DNA of 64,000 nucleotides from Peribacillus simplex (GTDB taxonomy: Bacteria > Bacillota > Bacilli > Bacillales > DSM-1321), in NCBI RefSeq assembly GCF_900156045.1, contig NZ_FTMX01000001.1, positions 310,001 to 374,000 of the forward strand, given 5' to 3'. The first letter of the stretch is position 1. Every line of letters begins with the position of its first letter. The notes beneath the pieces were generated by a model, which worked only from the letters and a program-made list of their open reading frames with translations, was not told the origin of the DNA and ran no database searches. Positions 32,467 to 41,749 of the stretch are shown here, one piece after another. A program made the position numbers and the translations under genes.

Positions 32467-32982
32467 GTTACTTCCCGGGATGAGCGGTGTCCAGAACCTT
32501 CCGGGCGCAATGGCGTTAACCCGGATGCCTTGATCGACAAGACTGTTTGCCAAGGCACGGGTAAAACCAATATTGGCCCCTTTAGTCGCCGTGTAATCAA
32601 TTAATTGCATATTCCCATTAAACGTCACGACAGAAGATGTATTAATGATGGAGGACCCAGCTTTTAGATGGGGAAGGGCAGCACGGGTCGTGTAGAAGTG
32701 GGAATAGATATTGACTTTAAAGGTATCATCGAATTGCTCATCCGTAATATCAAGCAAGCTTAATTGCTGAAATTGAATACCGACGTGGTTACAGAGAATA
32801 TCGAGCTTTCCAAATGTTTCGATGGTGTCTTCCACGGTATTGATGCATTGCTGCTCCTCGTTTTGTGCCGTATTATCCCGTGATTTAAGGGTTAACATAA
32901 AAAAAGGAAAATGTATGAAGAACGGAGTCTGCTGAATTGGGCTGCCTTGGTCTTTCAATGAGTGGACTAAAAGCAGACTCAA
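32422..32982 (-). pseudogene. Short-chain dehydrogenase remnant (both ends lost)
   Basis: A 186-codon frame whose middle is a clear [57 protein letters not shown], the active site YTATKGA and [11 protein letters not shown] followed by WTPLIPGS. The N-terminal Rossmann segment with TGxxxGIG is missing; in its place is an unrelated-looking stretch ([12 protein letters not shown]). The last ~45 residues, including the normal glycine-rich end, are also absent, replaced by a short tail inside the facing terminator. The family normally has ~285-300 residues. Without the cofactor loop it cannot bind NAD(P). Confidence 0.75.
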
Positions 32983-33129
32983 TTCGACTTAACGAAATTC
33001 CCGATCAAAACAGATAACATTAGGAAAAAATGACTATATTCTTCTATGAATTTTACAAATACGGAGATAATGGTTAAAGTTAAACATAATACATAGTGCG
33101 GATTGGTGTATTTAAAGGAGAGATCCATT

Positions 33130-33690
33130 TTGGGTAATAAAATGATACAACTACTAGAAAAAATACAGCAATCGGATGGTGGCCATATTTTATACTGTTT
33201 TAATGAATTGGAAGCCTACATTGAAAATGAGGCAACTTTCATCATTGCCGGTGTTGAACAGGGTGACCATATCCTGGTCGTCGAAAATGACCGTATCTTT
33301 CCTTTCGTGTATAAGAAATTGCAGCTTCATTTAAATGAGGAGCAATTGGAGCAAGTGCATCTTATGAATAATTTTGATTTTTATTGTTTTCATGGAGACT
33401 TCCATCCGTCAACGATGGTTAATTATTTTTTGGAAAATATCGATACATTCACTAAACGAAATCAGCACGTACGGACTTGGGGCCATGTTGAATGGGGCCA
33501 TGACGATCAAGTCAGCTTAGCGATAGGCGAATATGAAAAAGGAATCGACAAACTGATCAAGGAACAAGGATTGATTTCCGTTTGTGCATACGATGACTGC
33601 AGAATGCCTGCCGAGCTTAAATCAAACTTGATCAAGCATCATGGGGTCTTGATAACCGATGAAAAAATCACGATGTTGGCAAACGGATAG
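33130..33690 (+). CDS. MEDS-domain sensory protein
   Basis: A 186-residue protein made of a single MEDS (DcmR-like sensory) domain: HILYCFNELEAYIENEATFIIAGVEQGDHILVVEND at the start, then YCFHGDFHPSTMVNYF, HVRTWGHVEW and SVCAYDDCRMPA. In other proteins this RecA/KaiC-like sensory fold is attached to kinases or helix-turn-helix units; here it is free-standing. A TTG start at 33130 is supported by AAAGGAGAG seven bases upstream. The next gene (alkyltransferase-like) follows 19 bases later, probably in one transcript. Ligand unknown. Confidence 0.75.
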   Translation: MGNKMIQLLEKIQQSDGGHILYCFNELEAYIENEATFIIAGVEQGDHILVVENDRIFPFVYKKLQLHLNEEQLEQVHLMNNFDFYCFHGDFHPSTMVNYFLENIDTFTKRNQHVRTWGHVEWGHDDQVSLAIGEYEKGIDKLIKEQGLISVCAYDDCRMPAELKSNLIKHHGVLITDEKITMLANG

Positions 33691-33709
33691 AATAAAAGGG
33701 GCGAGTTAT

Positions 33710-34024
33710 TTGGAAAGTTTTACTGAACGGGTAATTACTATCATACAGCATATCCCTTCCGGTAAAGTGATGACATATGGTCAAATCGGACAGCTCGCCG
33801 GTAGTCCGCGCGGTGCAAGGCAGGTCGTAAGGATCCTTCATTCAAGCAGCAAAAAACATGACCTTCCTTGGCACCGGGTAATAAATGCCAAGGGAGAAAT
33901 CGGCATAAAAGCAGAGGGCGCCGCAGAACACCAGAAGGCGATGCTCGAGAGTGAAGGCATCACATTCACGGAACGAAATACCATTGACCTCGAAGTTTTC
34001 CGCTATCATCCAGAAATATTTTAA
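33710..34024 (+). CDS. Alkyltransferase-like protein (ATL), catalytic Cys replaced by Trp
   Basis: A 104-residue relative of O6-methylguanine-DNA methyltransferase. SGKVMTYGQIGQLAGSPRGARQVVRIL is the helix-turn-helix with the DNA-intercalating region. The alkyl-acceptor motif PCHRV reads PWHRV (Trp54), the hallmark of ATL proteins, which bind alkylated guanine and hand it to nucleotide excision repair instead of removing the group. A TTG start at 33710 follows AAAAGGGGCG. Encoded with a MEDS-domain protein, an arrangement I have no functional explanation for. Confidence 0.82.
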   Translation: MESFTERVITIIQHIPSGKVMTYGQIGQLAGSPRGARQVVRILHSSSKKHDLPWHRVINAKGEIGIKAEGAAEHQKAMLESEGITFTERNTIDLEVFRYHPEIF

Positions 34025-34142
34025 ACGGGAAAGCCGGATAAAAGAGGCGGCGCGGGTGCGGACGGCCCAAATAACGGCGCCTATGCCAGGGATTGAAGCC
34101 TAACAAACACCGAAATGATGTATAGACTTACGAAAGCGCATT

Positions 34143-34177
34143 AAAAGAGGCTGATCCAAGCGGATCAGCCTCTTTTT
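34143..34177. terminator. Terminator between convergent genes
   Basis: AAAAGAGGCTGATCC / GGATCAGCCTCTTTTT with a 4-base loop (AAGC). Confidence 0.9.
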
Positions 34178-34182
34178 AGGAA

Positions 34183-35448
34183 TCATGAACGGGCATGTAT
34201 GGCAGCATTCATACCGGCTAGTCTTCCGGTTACTAATGCCGATGTGATATTATAGCCGCCTGTGTATCCGTGTATATCCAGAATTTCACCGCAGAAATAC
34301 AGTCCGTCCATCAGTTTGGATGCCATTTCTTTTGGGTGTATTTCTTTGACGGATACGCCGCCGCCCGTGACGAAGGCTTTTTCTAGCGGCTGGGTGCCGT
34401 GTACTCCGAATTGGAAGTCCTTGCATAGTTCTGCAAAGCGGCGGATTTTTTCATTTGATATCGTCGCTCCTTGTTCTTGAAGGTCGATGCCGCTTCGCTC
34501 AAGCAGAAAGTGAAGGTATCGTTCAGGAACTAAACCTTTTAAGGTATTTTTAATGGCTTTTTTCGGTTCGGCTTTAATTTCCTTCATGATGTCTTGAAAG
34601 ACCTCTTCCTTGTTTCGGTCCGGAAGGGCATCGAGTTTCATTGTCACTTCCGACAGGTTCCATTTTTTCATCGCTTTCACGACGAATTGGCTGCATCTTA
34701 GAACAGCTGGACCGGAGACGCCAAAATGGGTGAAGAGCATATCCATTCGGTGTGTGATCAGGGCCTTGCCCTTTGGGTTAAGGACACTCAATGAAACATC
34801 GCGAAGTGCGAGACCTTGGAGTGTTCGATCTTTAATGAATGTTTCATGGCTAAGTACGGGAACTTCAGTTGGAAACAGTTCGGTAATCGTATGCCCCGCC
34901 TTTTTAGCCCATGCGTAGCCATCGCCGGTCGAACCGGTGTGGGGAACCGATTTCCCGCCGACTGCAATCACGACTGCATCTGTATCAATGGTTTGTCCAT
35001 CTTTCAACCGGACACCGCTTGTTTTTCCATGTTCATAGAGAACTTCCGCTACTGGAGAGTTCTTATAGATCGTTACTTTTAAACTAGACAAGCGCGTCAG
35101 AAGGGCATCCACGACACTTTGCGCTTTATCGTTGACAGGGAACATCCGGCCATGGTCCTCTTCTTTAAGGGCCACGCCCAATTTTTCAAAGAATTGAATA
35201 ATGTCTTCATTATTGAACTCTGAGAAAGCACTGTATAGAAATCGCCCGTTTCCAGGGATATGCTGAATGATTTCATCGATTGAGAGCCTGTTCGTCACGT
35301 TGCAGCGTCCGCCGCCAGAGATGGCTAGCTTCCTGCCAAGCTTCTCGCCCTTATCCACTAACAATACATGGGCCCCTTTTTCCCCGGCAGCTATTGCTGC
35401 CATCAATCCGGAAGGACCGCCGCCAATTACCACTACATCATATTTCAA
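34183..35448 (-). CDS. HI0933/YtfP-type flavoprotein (NAD(P)/FAD-dependent oxidoreductase)
   Basis: A 421-residue FAD protein of the HI0933/BaiN/YtfP family. FAD-binding features are [21 protein letters not shown] (first dinucleotide fold), [14 protein letters not shown] (~45-58, family signature), [19 protein letters not shown] and the end motif [24 protein letters not shown] start at 35448 is chosen (GTGGTGATC upstream); the annotated frame to 35493 is longer without a good site. B. subtilis ytfP is likewise near the ytgP gene. The physiological substrate is unknown. Confidence 0.85.
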   Translation of the reverse strand: MKYDVVVIGGGPSGLMAAIAAGEKGAHVLLVDKGEKLGRKLAISGGGRCNVTNRLSIDEIIQHIPGNGRFLYSAFSEFNNEDIIQFFEKLGVALKEEDHGRMFPVNDKAQSVVDALLTRLSSLKVTIYKNSPVAEVLYEHGKTSGVRLKDGQTIDTDAVVIAVGGKSVPHTGSTGDGYAWAKKAGHTITELFPTEVPVLSHETFIKDRTLQGLALRDVSLSVLNPKGKALITHRMDMLFTHFGVSGPAVLRCSQFVVKAMKKWNLSEVTMKLDALPDRNKEEVFQDIMKEIKAEPKKAIKNTLKGLVPERYLHFLLERSGIDLQEQGATISNEKIRRFAELCKDFQFGVHGTQPLEKAFVTGGGVSVKEIHPKEMASKLMDGLYFCGEILDIHGYTGGYNITSALVTGRLAGMNAAIHARS

Positions 35449-35653
35449 ATTGATCACCACTTTATCATTTTCAGTCCCTTCATTATATAGCAAGAGCCCG
35501 TCAGATTGCGAATGTAGATAAAAAGGAATTATTTGTTTGTGTATTATCTTCGAAAACGATAAACTTGAGTGTAGTTTTCTATAGAAAAAATACTTTAATA
35601 TGATAAGATAAAGAGCGTGTGAAACGTAACTGACAGAGGCAGGAAGGGATTAG

Positions 35654-37255
35654 ATGTCATCTAAGTTTTTAAAAGGGGCTTTTATATTAACGCTGGGAGC
35701 GATCATTTCCAAGGTACTTGGTTTATTTTACGTCATCCCATTTGAACATATGGTTGGGAATAAAGGGGCTACCCTTTATCAATATGGGTATGTTCCATAT
35801 ACCATTTTCATTAGCTTTGCAACGGCAGGCATGCCGCTTGCTGTTTCAAAATTCATTTCGAAGTATAATGCGCTTGAGGAGTACGCCGTCGGTGAGAAGT
35901 TATTTAAATCGAGCCTGAAATTAATGCTAGTAACCGGTTTTCTCGCTTTTTTGATTCTCTATACGATGGCACCATTGTTCACTGGAGTCTTTGGGGTCAG
36001 GCAGGAAGATGTCAGAGATGTCACGGAGATCATACGTGCAGTCAGCTTCGCCTTGATTTTTGTACCGTTCATGAGCATCATCCGCGGCTTCTTTCAAGGT
36101 CATGAGGCGATGGAGCCAACGGCCATATCTCAGGTAATCGAACAAATTGTCCGCATCGTGTTCCTTTTGGCCGGTGTGTATGTTGTTTTGAATGTCCTGG
36201 ATGGAGAGTTAGTGAGAGCCATCCAAATAGCTACCTTCGCGGCGACGGTCGGGGCTGTCGGCGGTTTAGTGGTGTTATTTTGGTATTGGAAAAAACAAAA
36301 ACCCCATTTGGACAGCTTGATGAAGAAAGACCGGGGGACGATGGACATTTCCCTTAAGGAGATCTATAAAGAAATATTTCTATCATCGATTCCTTTCATA
36401 TTCGTCGGAATCGCGATGCCAATGTTTCAGTTTGCGGACTTATTGTCCTTCAATAAGGCAATGTCGTCCATCGGGTTGCAGCATGTCGCAGAAGATGCCC
36501 TTGGGGTGTTGAATGTATATGCCCAGAAGCTTGTCTTGATTCCGATGACGCTTGCAACCGGGTTTTCAATGGCGCTTCTCCCTTCGGTGACGAAGGCATA
36601 TGTAAGCGAGGATTCGGAAGAGTTAAACCGCCAGCTGAACCAAGCTTTCCAAATTTTGTTGTTCATTACGATTCCGGCGGTCGTTGGCATGTCGGTGCTG
36701 GCAGATCCGATCTATAGTGCCTTTTACAGCCATGATCCACTTGGAATCAGTGTATTGAAGGCATATGCGCCCGTTTCCATCTTGTTTGCGCTTTTTTCCG
36801 TTTCGGCGGCGATTTTACAAGGGATCAATCAGCAAAAATATACGGTGCTCAGCCTGCTTGTGGGCTTTTTAATCAAATTGAGCTTGAATATCCCGTTAAT
36901 CAAGTTGTTTGAAACGGAAGGCTCCGTTTATGCTACGGCATTCGGCTACTTGGCTGCTGTGCTGCTGAATTTGTATGTCATTACCTACTTTACTGGATAT
37001 CGTTACAGCCTTACCATCAGAAGATCTGTGTTGATCAGTGTTTTTTCAGTGATAATGGGACTGGCTGCATGGGGCATGAACAGTTTATTATCGCTGTGGC
37101 TGACAACGGAAGGGCGATTCCAGGCGATCTTGATCGTGGCCGTTTGTGCAATTCTTGGAGCGCTCATTTATGCGGCGCTTTCCTTGAAAAGCAAACTTGC
37201 CCATCGTTTATTCGGTGCCCGGATCGATCGGTTAAAAGCTAAATTAGGATTATAA
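35654..37255 (+). CDS. MurJ-like lipid II flippase (YtgP)
   Basis: A 533-residue membrane protein with about 14 helices of the MOP superfamily, close to YtgP, the MurJ-type flippase of B. subtilis, which moves lipid II across the membrane for peptidoglycan synthesis. The N-terminus KGAFILTLGAIISKVLGLFYVIPFEHMVG, SIIRGFFQGHEAMEPTAISQVIEQIVRI and PIYSAFY are typical. GCAGGAAGGG precedes ATG 35654. SpoVB-like paralogues are the main alternative. It is followed by rsuA after an intervening hairpin. Confidence 0.85.
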   Translation: MSSKFLKGAFILTLGAIISKVLGLFYVIPFEHMVGNKGATLYQYGYVPYTIFISFATAGMPLAVSKFISKYNALEEYAVGEKLFKSSLKLMLVTGFLAFLILYTMAPLFTGVFGVRQEDVRDVTEIIRAVSFALIFVPFMSIIRGFFQGHEAMEPTAISQVIEQIVRIVFLLAGVYVVLNVLDGELVRAIQIATFAATVGAVGGLVVLFWYWKKQKPHLDSLMKKDRGTMDISLKEIYKEIFLSSIPFIFVGIAMPMFQFADLLSFNKAMSSIGLQHVAEDALGVLNVYAQKLVLIPMTLATGFSMALLPSVTKAYVSEDSEELNRQLNQAFQILLFITIPAVVGMSVLADPIYSAFYSHDPLGISVLKAYAPVSILFALFSVSAAILQGINQQKYTVLSLLVGFLIKLSLNIPLIKLFETEGSVYATAFGYLAAVLLNLYVITYFTGYRYSLTIRRSVLISVFSVIMGLAAWGMNSLLSLWLTTEGRFQAILIVAVCAILGALIYAALSLKSKLAHRLFGARIDRLKAKLGL

Positions 37256-37319
37256 GCTGGAAGTTTGATGTGTAAAAAAAAGGGTATTGAATGGTGAATC
37301 CCCAAATTAAAATATCGTG

Positions 37320-37354
37320 GCCTTGCCTGTCATTAAAGTGGGCAAGGCTTTTTA
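37320..37354 (+). terminator. Terminator after murJ-like gene
   Basis: GCCTTGCCTGTCATTAAAGTGGGCAAGGC followed by a T-run; positioned ~25 bases before the rsuA start. Confidence 0.75.
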
Positions 37355-37378
37355 TGGAAAAGGCTTTAGGAGGAAACG

Positions 37379-38101
37379 ATGAGAATTGATAAGATTTTAT
37401 CCAATATTGGTTATGGCAGCAGGAAAGAAGTGAAAAAGCTCCTGAAATCCGGCGCCGTCAAGGTCAATGACAGGCTGCTCAAGGATCCGAAGGAACAAGT
37501 GGACCCTGACACGGAAATCGTGACGGTTCATGGTGAACGGGTTGAATACAGGGAATTCATTTATTTAATGATGAATAAACCGCCAGGCGTATTGTCGGCA
37601 ACGGAAGACAACTACCAAGAAACGGTCATTGATATCTTGGAGCCGGAAGATTCGGTTTTCGAGCCATTTCCTGTAGGCCGTCTTGATAAGGACACAGAAG
37701 GTTTATTGCTGATCACGAATGACGGAAAACTTGCCCACCAACTGCTTTCCCCGAAAAAACATGTCCCTAAAACATATTTTGCGGTCATTGATGGTGAAGT
37801 GACGGAACGGGATATCGAGGCATTCCGCAACGGCGTGACCTTGGATGATGGATATGAAACAAAACCAGGTGAATTGAACATTTTAAAATCAGGTCTGACA
37901 TCGGATATCGAGCTGACGATCATGGAAGGGAAGTTCCATCAGGTGAAGCGGATGTTTGAGGCCGTTGGCAAACGTGTCGTCTACCTAAAGCGTCTTTCCA
38001 TGGGGAGTTTACAGCTTGATGAGGAACTTGAGCTTGGTGAATACCGTGAGTTGACGGCGGAGGAGCTTGAACAGTTAAAGGCGGGCCAACCGGCTGAATG
38101 A
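37379..38101 (+). CDS. 16S rRNA pseudouridine(516) synthase RsuA family
   Basis: A 240-residue enzyme with an N-terminal S4 RNA-binding domain (MRIDKILSNIGYGSRKEVKKLLKSG) and a pseudouridine synthase domain. The catalytic Asp is in VGRLDKDTEGLLLITNDG (~100-117), with KTYFAVIDGEV and EGKFHQVKRMFEAVG as further family motifs. TAGGAGGAAACG precedes the ATG. It is placed next to murJ and a ytzE-like gene as in B. subtilis (ytzG). RluB/RluE-type specificity cannot be fully excluded. Confidence 0.88.
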   Translation: MRIDKILSNIGYGSRKEVKKLLKSGAVKVNDRLLKDPKEQVDPDTEIVTVHGERVEYREFIYLMMNKPPGVLSATEDNYQETVIDILEPEDSVFEPFPVGRLDKDTEGLLLITNDGKLAHQLLSPKKHVPKTYFAVIDGEVTERDIEAFRNGVTLDDGYETKPGELNILKSGLTSDIELTIMEGKFHQVKRMFEAVGKRVVYLKRLSMGSLQLDEELELGEYRELTAEELEQLKAGQPAE

Positions 38102-38112
38102 TATATGGACAC

Positions 38113-38150
38113 AAAAAATGAGGCGGACAAAAATTGTCCGCCTCAAAGTA
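38113..38150 (+). terminator. Terminator after rsuA
   Basis: TGAGGCGGACAA / TTGTCCGCCTCA stem with a short A-loop, followed by AAGTATTTT; symmetric, between convergent genes. Confidence 0.7.
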
Positions 38151-38186
38151 TTTTACATATCGATCTTGTTCGGGTGGTCGTTCATT

Positions 38187-38408
38187 TTACGATGACATCT
38201 TCACCTTTTTACTTGTTGTCGTCCAAAGGCCTCGGCTTGGGCTTTGAACAAGGTCATTGTATGCTAAGACATTTAAATCGCGCTGCACAGTTCGAGGAGT
38301 GATGCCAAATTCTTCTACAAGCTCTTGAGTAGAAACCGTACCGTTATTACTAATGAACATATAAACGGATTTAATACGGGTTAACATGCGATTTGTTGAA
38401 GGTTTCAA
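38187..38408 (-). CDS. DeoR-type helix-turn-helix mini-regulator (YtzE-like)
   Basis: A 73-residue protein that is just a DeoR-family winged helix: MLTRIKSVYMFISNNGTVSTQELVEEFGITPRTVQRDLNVLAYNDLV. No effector domain follows, as in B. subtilis YtzE (about 70 residues). A TTG start at 38408 is backed by AAGGAGTGA; the longer frame to 38447 is not. It converges with rsuA. Its targets are unknown. Confidence 0.75.
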   Translation of the reverse strand: MKPSTNRMLTRIKSVYMFISNNGTVSTQELVEEFGITPRTVQRDLNVLAYNDLVQSPSRGLWTTTSKKVKMSS

Positions 38409-38449
38409 AAAATCACTCCTTATTCTTTTCATTGTTATTTTGAACAAAT

Positions 38450-38938
38450 GAAAACAACCGATATGTCGGACAGCATTTCAGCTGTCACTATGTACTTGCT
38501 ATACCCACCCTATAACTCCTCGGAAACATTTAGAAAAAATAAGATGTCATTAGCTTCATTCTACCCCTTTGCAAAAGCAAATTCTAGGAAAAGATACTAA
38601 TTGACTAAATATTACATTTATTATATCAAATTTTAACAAAAGTATTCTTTATACATATACAAAAATTAATAAAGAGTTGTTCCATTTATTCTTGATCATA
38701 TTTTGCCAATACAGGACGCTTTATATGCATTTCAACATTCGAGATGTCACACAACACGAACGTTGACTTTTAAGGAATATACATGTTACTTTCCTTAAAA
38801 TGATCATAAATCGTAATTACTACGCTTTGTGTATGAATAGGTGCTTGATGGCTTGCTGTTACGATGTCATAATGAGGTATCGGGCAGTATAGATTTTTCA
38901 TACATATCTAAAAGGATTTAAATATAAACCAATTCGAG
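38450..38938. other. ~500-base AT-rich gap, no feature recognised
   Basis: Neither strand shows a coding frame with a ribosome site. It must hold the divergent promoters for the ytzE-like gene and the gene at 38949, but no consensus pair was convincing. Confidence 0.5.
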
Positions 38939-38948
38939 GTAGAGCCAT

Positions 38949-39299
38949 ATGAACGAAAGATTAATGGAGTTTTTATTGCGCGACGAAGTAACCAGACTTT
39001 CTGGTGTCAAAAAACAAGTGTATGAATTCATCGTGAACGAAGAAGATTATCTTGCATCGAAGGCGGACACGGTCGATCAATTCATGAGATTGCTGGTAAA
39101 GCATTCCCCTCCCAGGCTCGCAGCCCGTCATTTCAATATGTCTTATGGGGAAATCATTCGTTTCATGAATGAAATAGAAGATGAACTGAATGAAAGATTA
39201 GAAGAAAGATGCAAGAAAGTAAAATGGATGGACTTCACGGAAAAGGACCAGCAGGCATTTGTGGAATATCATCGAAAGTTATATCTATTCGTAAATTAA
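38949..39299 (+). CDS. Small helical protein with helix-turn-helix-like segment, unknown
   Basis: A 116-residue all-helical, charged protein. PPRLAARHFNMSYGEIIRFMNEIEDEL (~53-79) looks like a sigma-70 region 4 / AraC-type helix-turn-helix followed by an acidic helix. The N-terminus MNERLMEFLLRDEVTRLSGVKKQVYEF is amphipathic. Ribosome site CGAGGTAGAG lies before ATG 38949. A terminator follows. I do not recognise a named family; a DNA-binding role is a guess from the motif. Confidence 0.55.
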   Translation: MNERLMEFLLRDEVTRLSGVKKQVYEFIVNEEDYLASKADTVDQFMRLLVKHSPPRLAARHFNMSYGEIIRFMNEIEDELNERLEERCKKVKWMDFTEKDQQAFVEYHRKLYLFVN

Positions 39300-39311
39300 T
39301 TGGATCAATGA

Positions 39312-39343
39312 AAATGCCCTGTATGAAAGGGCATTTTTTTATT
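39312..39343 (+). terminator. Terminator
   Basis: AAAATGCCCT-GTATGA-AAGGGCATTTTTTT directly after the gene at 38949. Confidence 0.85.
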
Positions 39344-39376
39344 TGTCCGGAACCGTTAATCGGAAATCCAGCACCA

Positions 39377-39946
39377 GTTGATTGAAACGGAAGGCACGAA
39401 ACTCCTGCGGGAAAAGCGTGTCTAAGGGAGACCCCGCAGGCGCAAAGCGCCGAGGAGGCTCCCGGACCGCCCGCGGAAAGGGAGTGCCTGGAGAGGAAAT
39501 CAGCGATCCCATTTTACAAACTCACAAAAAAACTGTAGTCAAACAATGATTATCTAGTTTGTATACAAAAGCAGCTCCATCTTTTAAAACAAAGTTGATT
39601 GAAACGGAAGGCACGAAACTCCTGCGGGAAATGCGCGTCCAGGGGGGACCCCACAGGCGCATAGCGCCGAGGAGGTTCCCGGACCGCCCGCGGAAAGGGA
39701 GTGCCTGGAGAGGAAATCAGCGTTCGCATTTTACAAACTTACAAAAAAACTGTAGGCAAACAATGATTATCTAGTTTGTAGACAAAAGCAGCTCTATCTT
39801 TTAAAACAAAGTTGATTGGAGCGGAAGGCGCGAGACTCCTGCGGGAAAAGCGTGTCTAAGGGAGACCCCACAGGCGCAAAGGCGCCGAGGAGGCTCCCGG
39901 ACCGCCCGCGGAAAGGGAGTGCCTGGAGGTGAAATCAACGATCGAA
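39377..39946 (+). repeat. Three tandem copies of a GC-rich element, 217-base period
   Basis: GTTGATTG starts at 39377, 39594 and 39811, exactly 217 bases apart. Each unit has a ~130-base GC-rich core (ACTCCTGCGGGAAA, GCGCCGAGGAGG, GACCGCCCGCGGAAAG, GTGCCTGGAG, ending in AAATCA(A/G)C) and an ~85-base AT-rich linker (AACAATGATTATCTAGTTTGTA, CAAAAGCAGCTC). The third copy lacks the linker and ends at AATCAAC, restoring the terminal inverted repeat. The copies differ at scattered bases, so the expansion is not brand new. Confidence 0.9.
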
Positions 39947-39963
39947 TTTTAAAAACCTCAAGA

Positions 39964-40005
39964 AAAAACGAGAACCATACTACTGTATAGTTCCCGTTTT
40001 TTCTT
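39964..40005 (-). terminator. Terminator of the DeoR-type regulator gene
   Basis: AAAAAACG-GAAC-ATA arms pair imperfectly with TAT-GTTC-CGTTTTTT; on the minus strand it ends in a T-run right after the regulator's stop. Confidence 0.75.
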
Positions 40006-40009
40006 GCTT

Positions 40010-40768
40010 TTAAGAAAGAATCAAATGTGTGTCGGTATCTTTAAACGAAGAGATGAAATCTTTATGTAAATGATCGTCAGTGATGATGTAATCGATTTTA
40101 TCCAGTGGCGATATCCCGATGGTCACGTCTTTCCCGAACTTTGTGCTATCAGCGGCAACATAGACTTCTTGAGATAAATCTATGATTTTTTTTCGTGTAT
40201 TCGCTTCTTCTAAATTATAGTCGGATATGCCTTTTTCAACGGTTATGCCACTCGCACAAATGAATGCTTTCGAAATATTCAACTCACTAAAGTTGAATAA
40301 GTATTCAAATGCAACAATGGATTGTTCATTTCGCCTGACTTTCCCCCCTATGATCAAAATCTCGATATCGCTATGAATGAGCTCATTTATAACTGGGATC
40401 GAACTGGTTATCACGGTCAGTCTCTTTTTCTGTTTTATATATTTAGCGATTTGATAGGTTGTCGAACCACTATCGATATAAATGCAATCCCCATCGTTAA
40501 TATACTCACTGCATTTTTGGGCGATGGTTTCCTTTTCTTCTAATTGACTGAACATCCGTTCATCTATTGTCGACTCTCCAAACTTCGATTGAACCAGCTT
40601 GACGCCGCCGTAGATCTTTTCTATTTTTCCTTGCTTTGTAAGAAGGTTCATATCCCTTCTGATGGTTTCGATGGAAACTTGCAGTTCTTCAGTAAGCTCG
40701 GCAATCTTCATAACTTTTCTAATCGTTAATAACTCGATGATCTTCTTTTGCCTTTCAAGAGGAAGCAT
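40010..40768 (-). CDS. DeoR family transcriptional regulator of the phosphonate operon
   Basis: A 252-residue regulator: N-terminal DeoR helix-turn-helix (MLPLERQKKIIELLTIRKVMKIAELTEELQVSIETIRRDMNLL) and a C-terminal sugar-phosphate-sensor (DeoRC) domain with YIDSGSTTYQIAKYI and VAADSTKFGKD. ATG 40768 matches the family start; the frame extending to 40849 is not supported by a ribosome site. It is divergent from the 2-aminoethylphosphonate transport/degradation operon, so it likely controls it, perhaps sensing a phosphonate intermediate such as phosphonoacetaldehyde (inference). Confidence 0.82.
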   Translation of the reverse strand: MLPLERQKKIIELLTIRKVMKIAELTEELQVSIETIRRDMNLLTKQGKIEKIYGGVKLVQSKFGESTIDERMFSQLEEKETIAQKCSEYINDGDCIYIDSGSTTYQIAKYIKQKKRLTVITSSIPVINELIHSDIEILIIGGKVRRNEQSIVAFEYLFNFSELNISKAFICASGITVEKGISDYNLEEANTRKKIIDLSQEVYVAADSTKFGKDVTIGISPLDKIDYIITDDHLHKDFISSFKDTDTHLILS

Positions 40769-40879
40769 AAGTTTCACCCGCCTATTCTTCATATCTTTCT
40801 TCCTGGTAATCATTTTAAGTGTACTGTGTACCATAAATATATTCAACAAGTAGATGATAATAATATCACTAGTTGGTCA

Positions 40880-40900
40880 AAAGTTAGTATAAAGTTAGTA
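40880..40900. promoter_or_regulatory. Direct repeat AAAGTTAGTA in the divergent promoter region
   Basis: AAAGTTAGTA occurs twice (40880-40889 and 40891-40900), one helical turn apart, between the DeoR-type gene and the phosphonate operon; DeoR-family operators are often tandem repeats. Confidence 0.4.
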
Positions 40901-40996
40901 AAGAAATGTTCAATATTTACAGAGTATTTACAAAAAACTCAAATTCGTTTTACAAATGGCTTTTATACTAAGGGTGTATTAAAGGAGGTGAACGGT

Positions 40997-41749
40997 TTGC
41001 TAAAATTACAAAATATTAGCAAGCAATTCGATGGAAAATCAGTTTTGGATAATATAAATCTTGAAATTAAAACGGGGGAGATCGTTTCACTATTAGGACC
41101 AAGTGGAAGCGGCAAAACTACTTTATTACATATAATTTTGGGCTTGACGGGTATCAATCATGGAAAAATCATTTTCAATGATGCCGATTTGAGTAACGTG
41201 CCCATGAAAGACCGGGGATTTAATATCGTTTTCCAGGATTACGCTCTTTTCCCGCATTTAAACGCCTATGAAAATATCGTTTATGGATTGAGGAACAGGA
41301 AGGGATCCGTTTCCAAGGAAGAGCTTCAGGAATACATCGATTTCCTGGAATTAACACCGCATTTGAAAAAAAGGATCAGTGAATTATCCGGGGGTCAGAA
41401 ACAAAGGGTTTCGATCGCAAGGACTCTGGTGATGAAACCGAAGATCCTCTTACTTGATGAGCCCCTGAGTGCTTTGGATGGTGTGATCAAGGAATCGATA
41501 AAGGAACGCATCAAATCCATTGCCCGGGAATATAAGCTGACGACAATCATAGTGACACATGACCCGGAAGAGGCTTTGACGATGTCCGATAAAATTCTGA
41601 TCATTAATCAAGGGAATATTTCTCAATTTGGATCACCACAAGAGATCATCAATCAGCCAGCCAATGATTTTGTTAAGCAATTCATTCTTAAGCAACTGGA
41701 GATCAAGAGAGAAAACATTTATAACTTATTCGGTGAAAAGTATGCCTGA
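40997..41749 (+). CDS. ABC transporter ATPase, 2-aminoethylphosphonate uptake (PhnT-like)
   Basis: A 250-residue ATP-binding subunit: Walker A GPSGSGKTT (~35-43), Q-loop VFQDYALFPHLNAYENI, signature LSGGQKQRVSIART, Walker B ILLLDEP and switch HDPEEAL. The frame can be extended to 40748, but the near-perfect ribosome site AAAGGAGGTGA at 40981-40991 makes TTG 40997 the start. It is the first gene of the operon with a fused permease, a binding protein, phnW and phnX, which sets the substrate as 2-aminoethylphosphonate. It overlaps the permease gene by eight bases. Confidence 0.85.
   Translation: MLKLQNISKQFDGKSVLDNINLEIKTGEIVSLLGPSGSGKTTLLHIILGLTGINHGKIIFNDADLSNVPMKDRGFNIVFQDYALFPHLNAYENIVYGLRNRKGSVSKEELQEYIDFLELTPHLKKRISELSGGQKQRVSIARTLVMKPKILLLDEPLSALDGVIKESIKERIKSIAREYKLTTIIVTHDPEEALTMSDKILIINQGNISQFGSPQEIINQPANDFVKQFILKQLEIKRENIYNLFGEKYA

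Noticed and set aside
39559..39774. 71-codon frame and similar frames in the 39.4-39.9 kb repeats
   Set aside because: Same repeat composition effect; the frame changes between repeat copies.
38949..39960. Genomic island or prophage boundary at the repeat cluster
   Set aside because: No integrase, tRNA or attachment duplication is visible; flanking genes are ordinary chromosomal genes.
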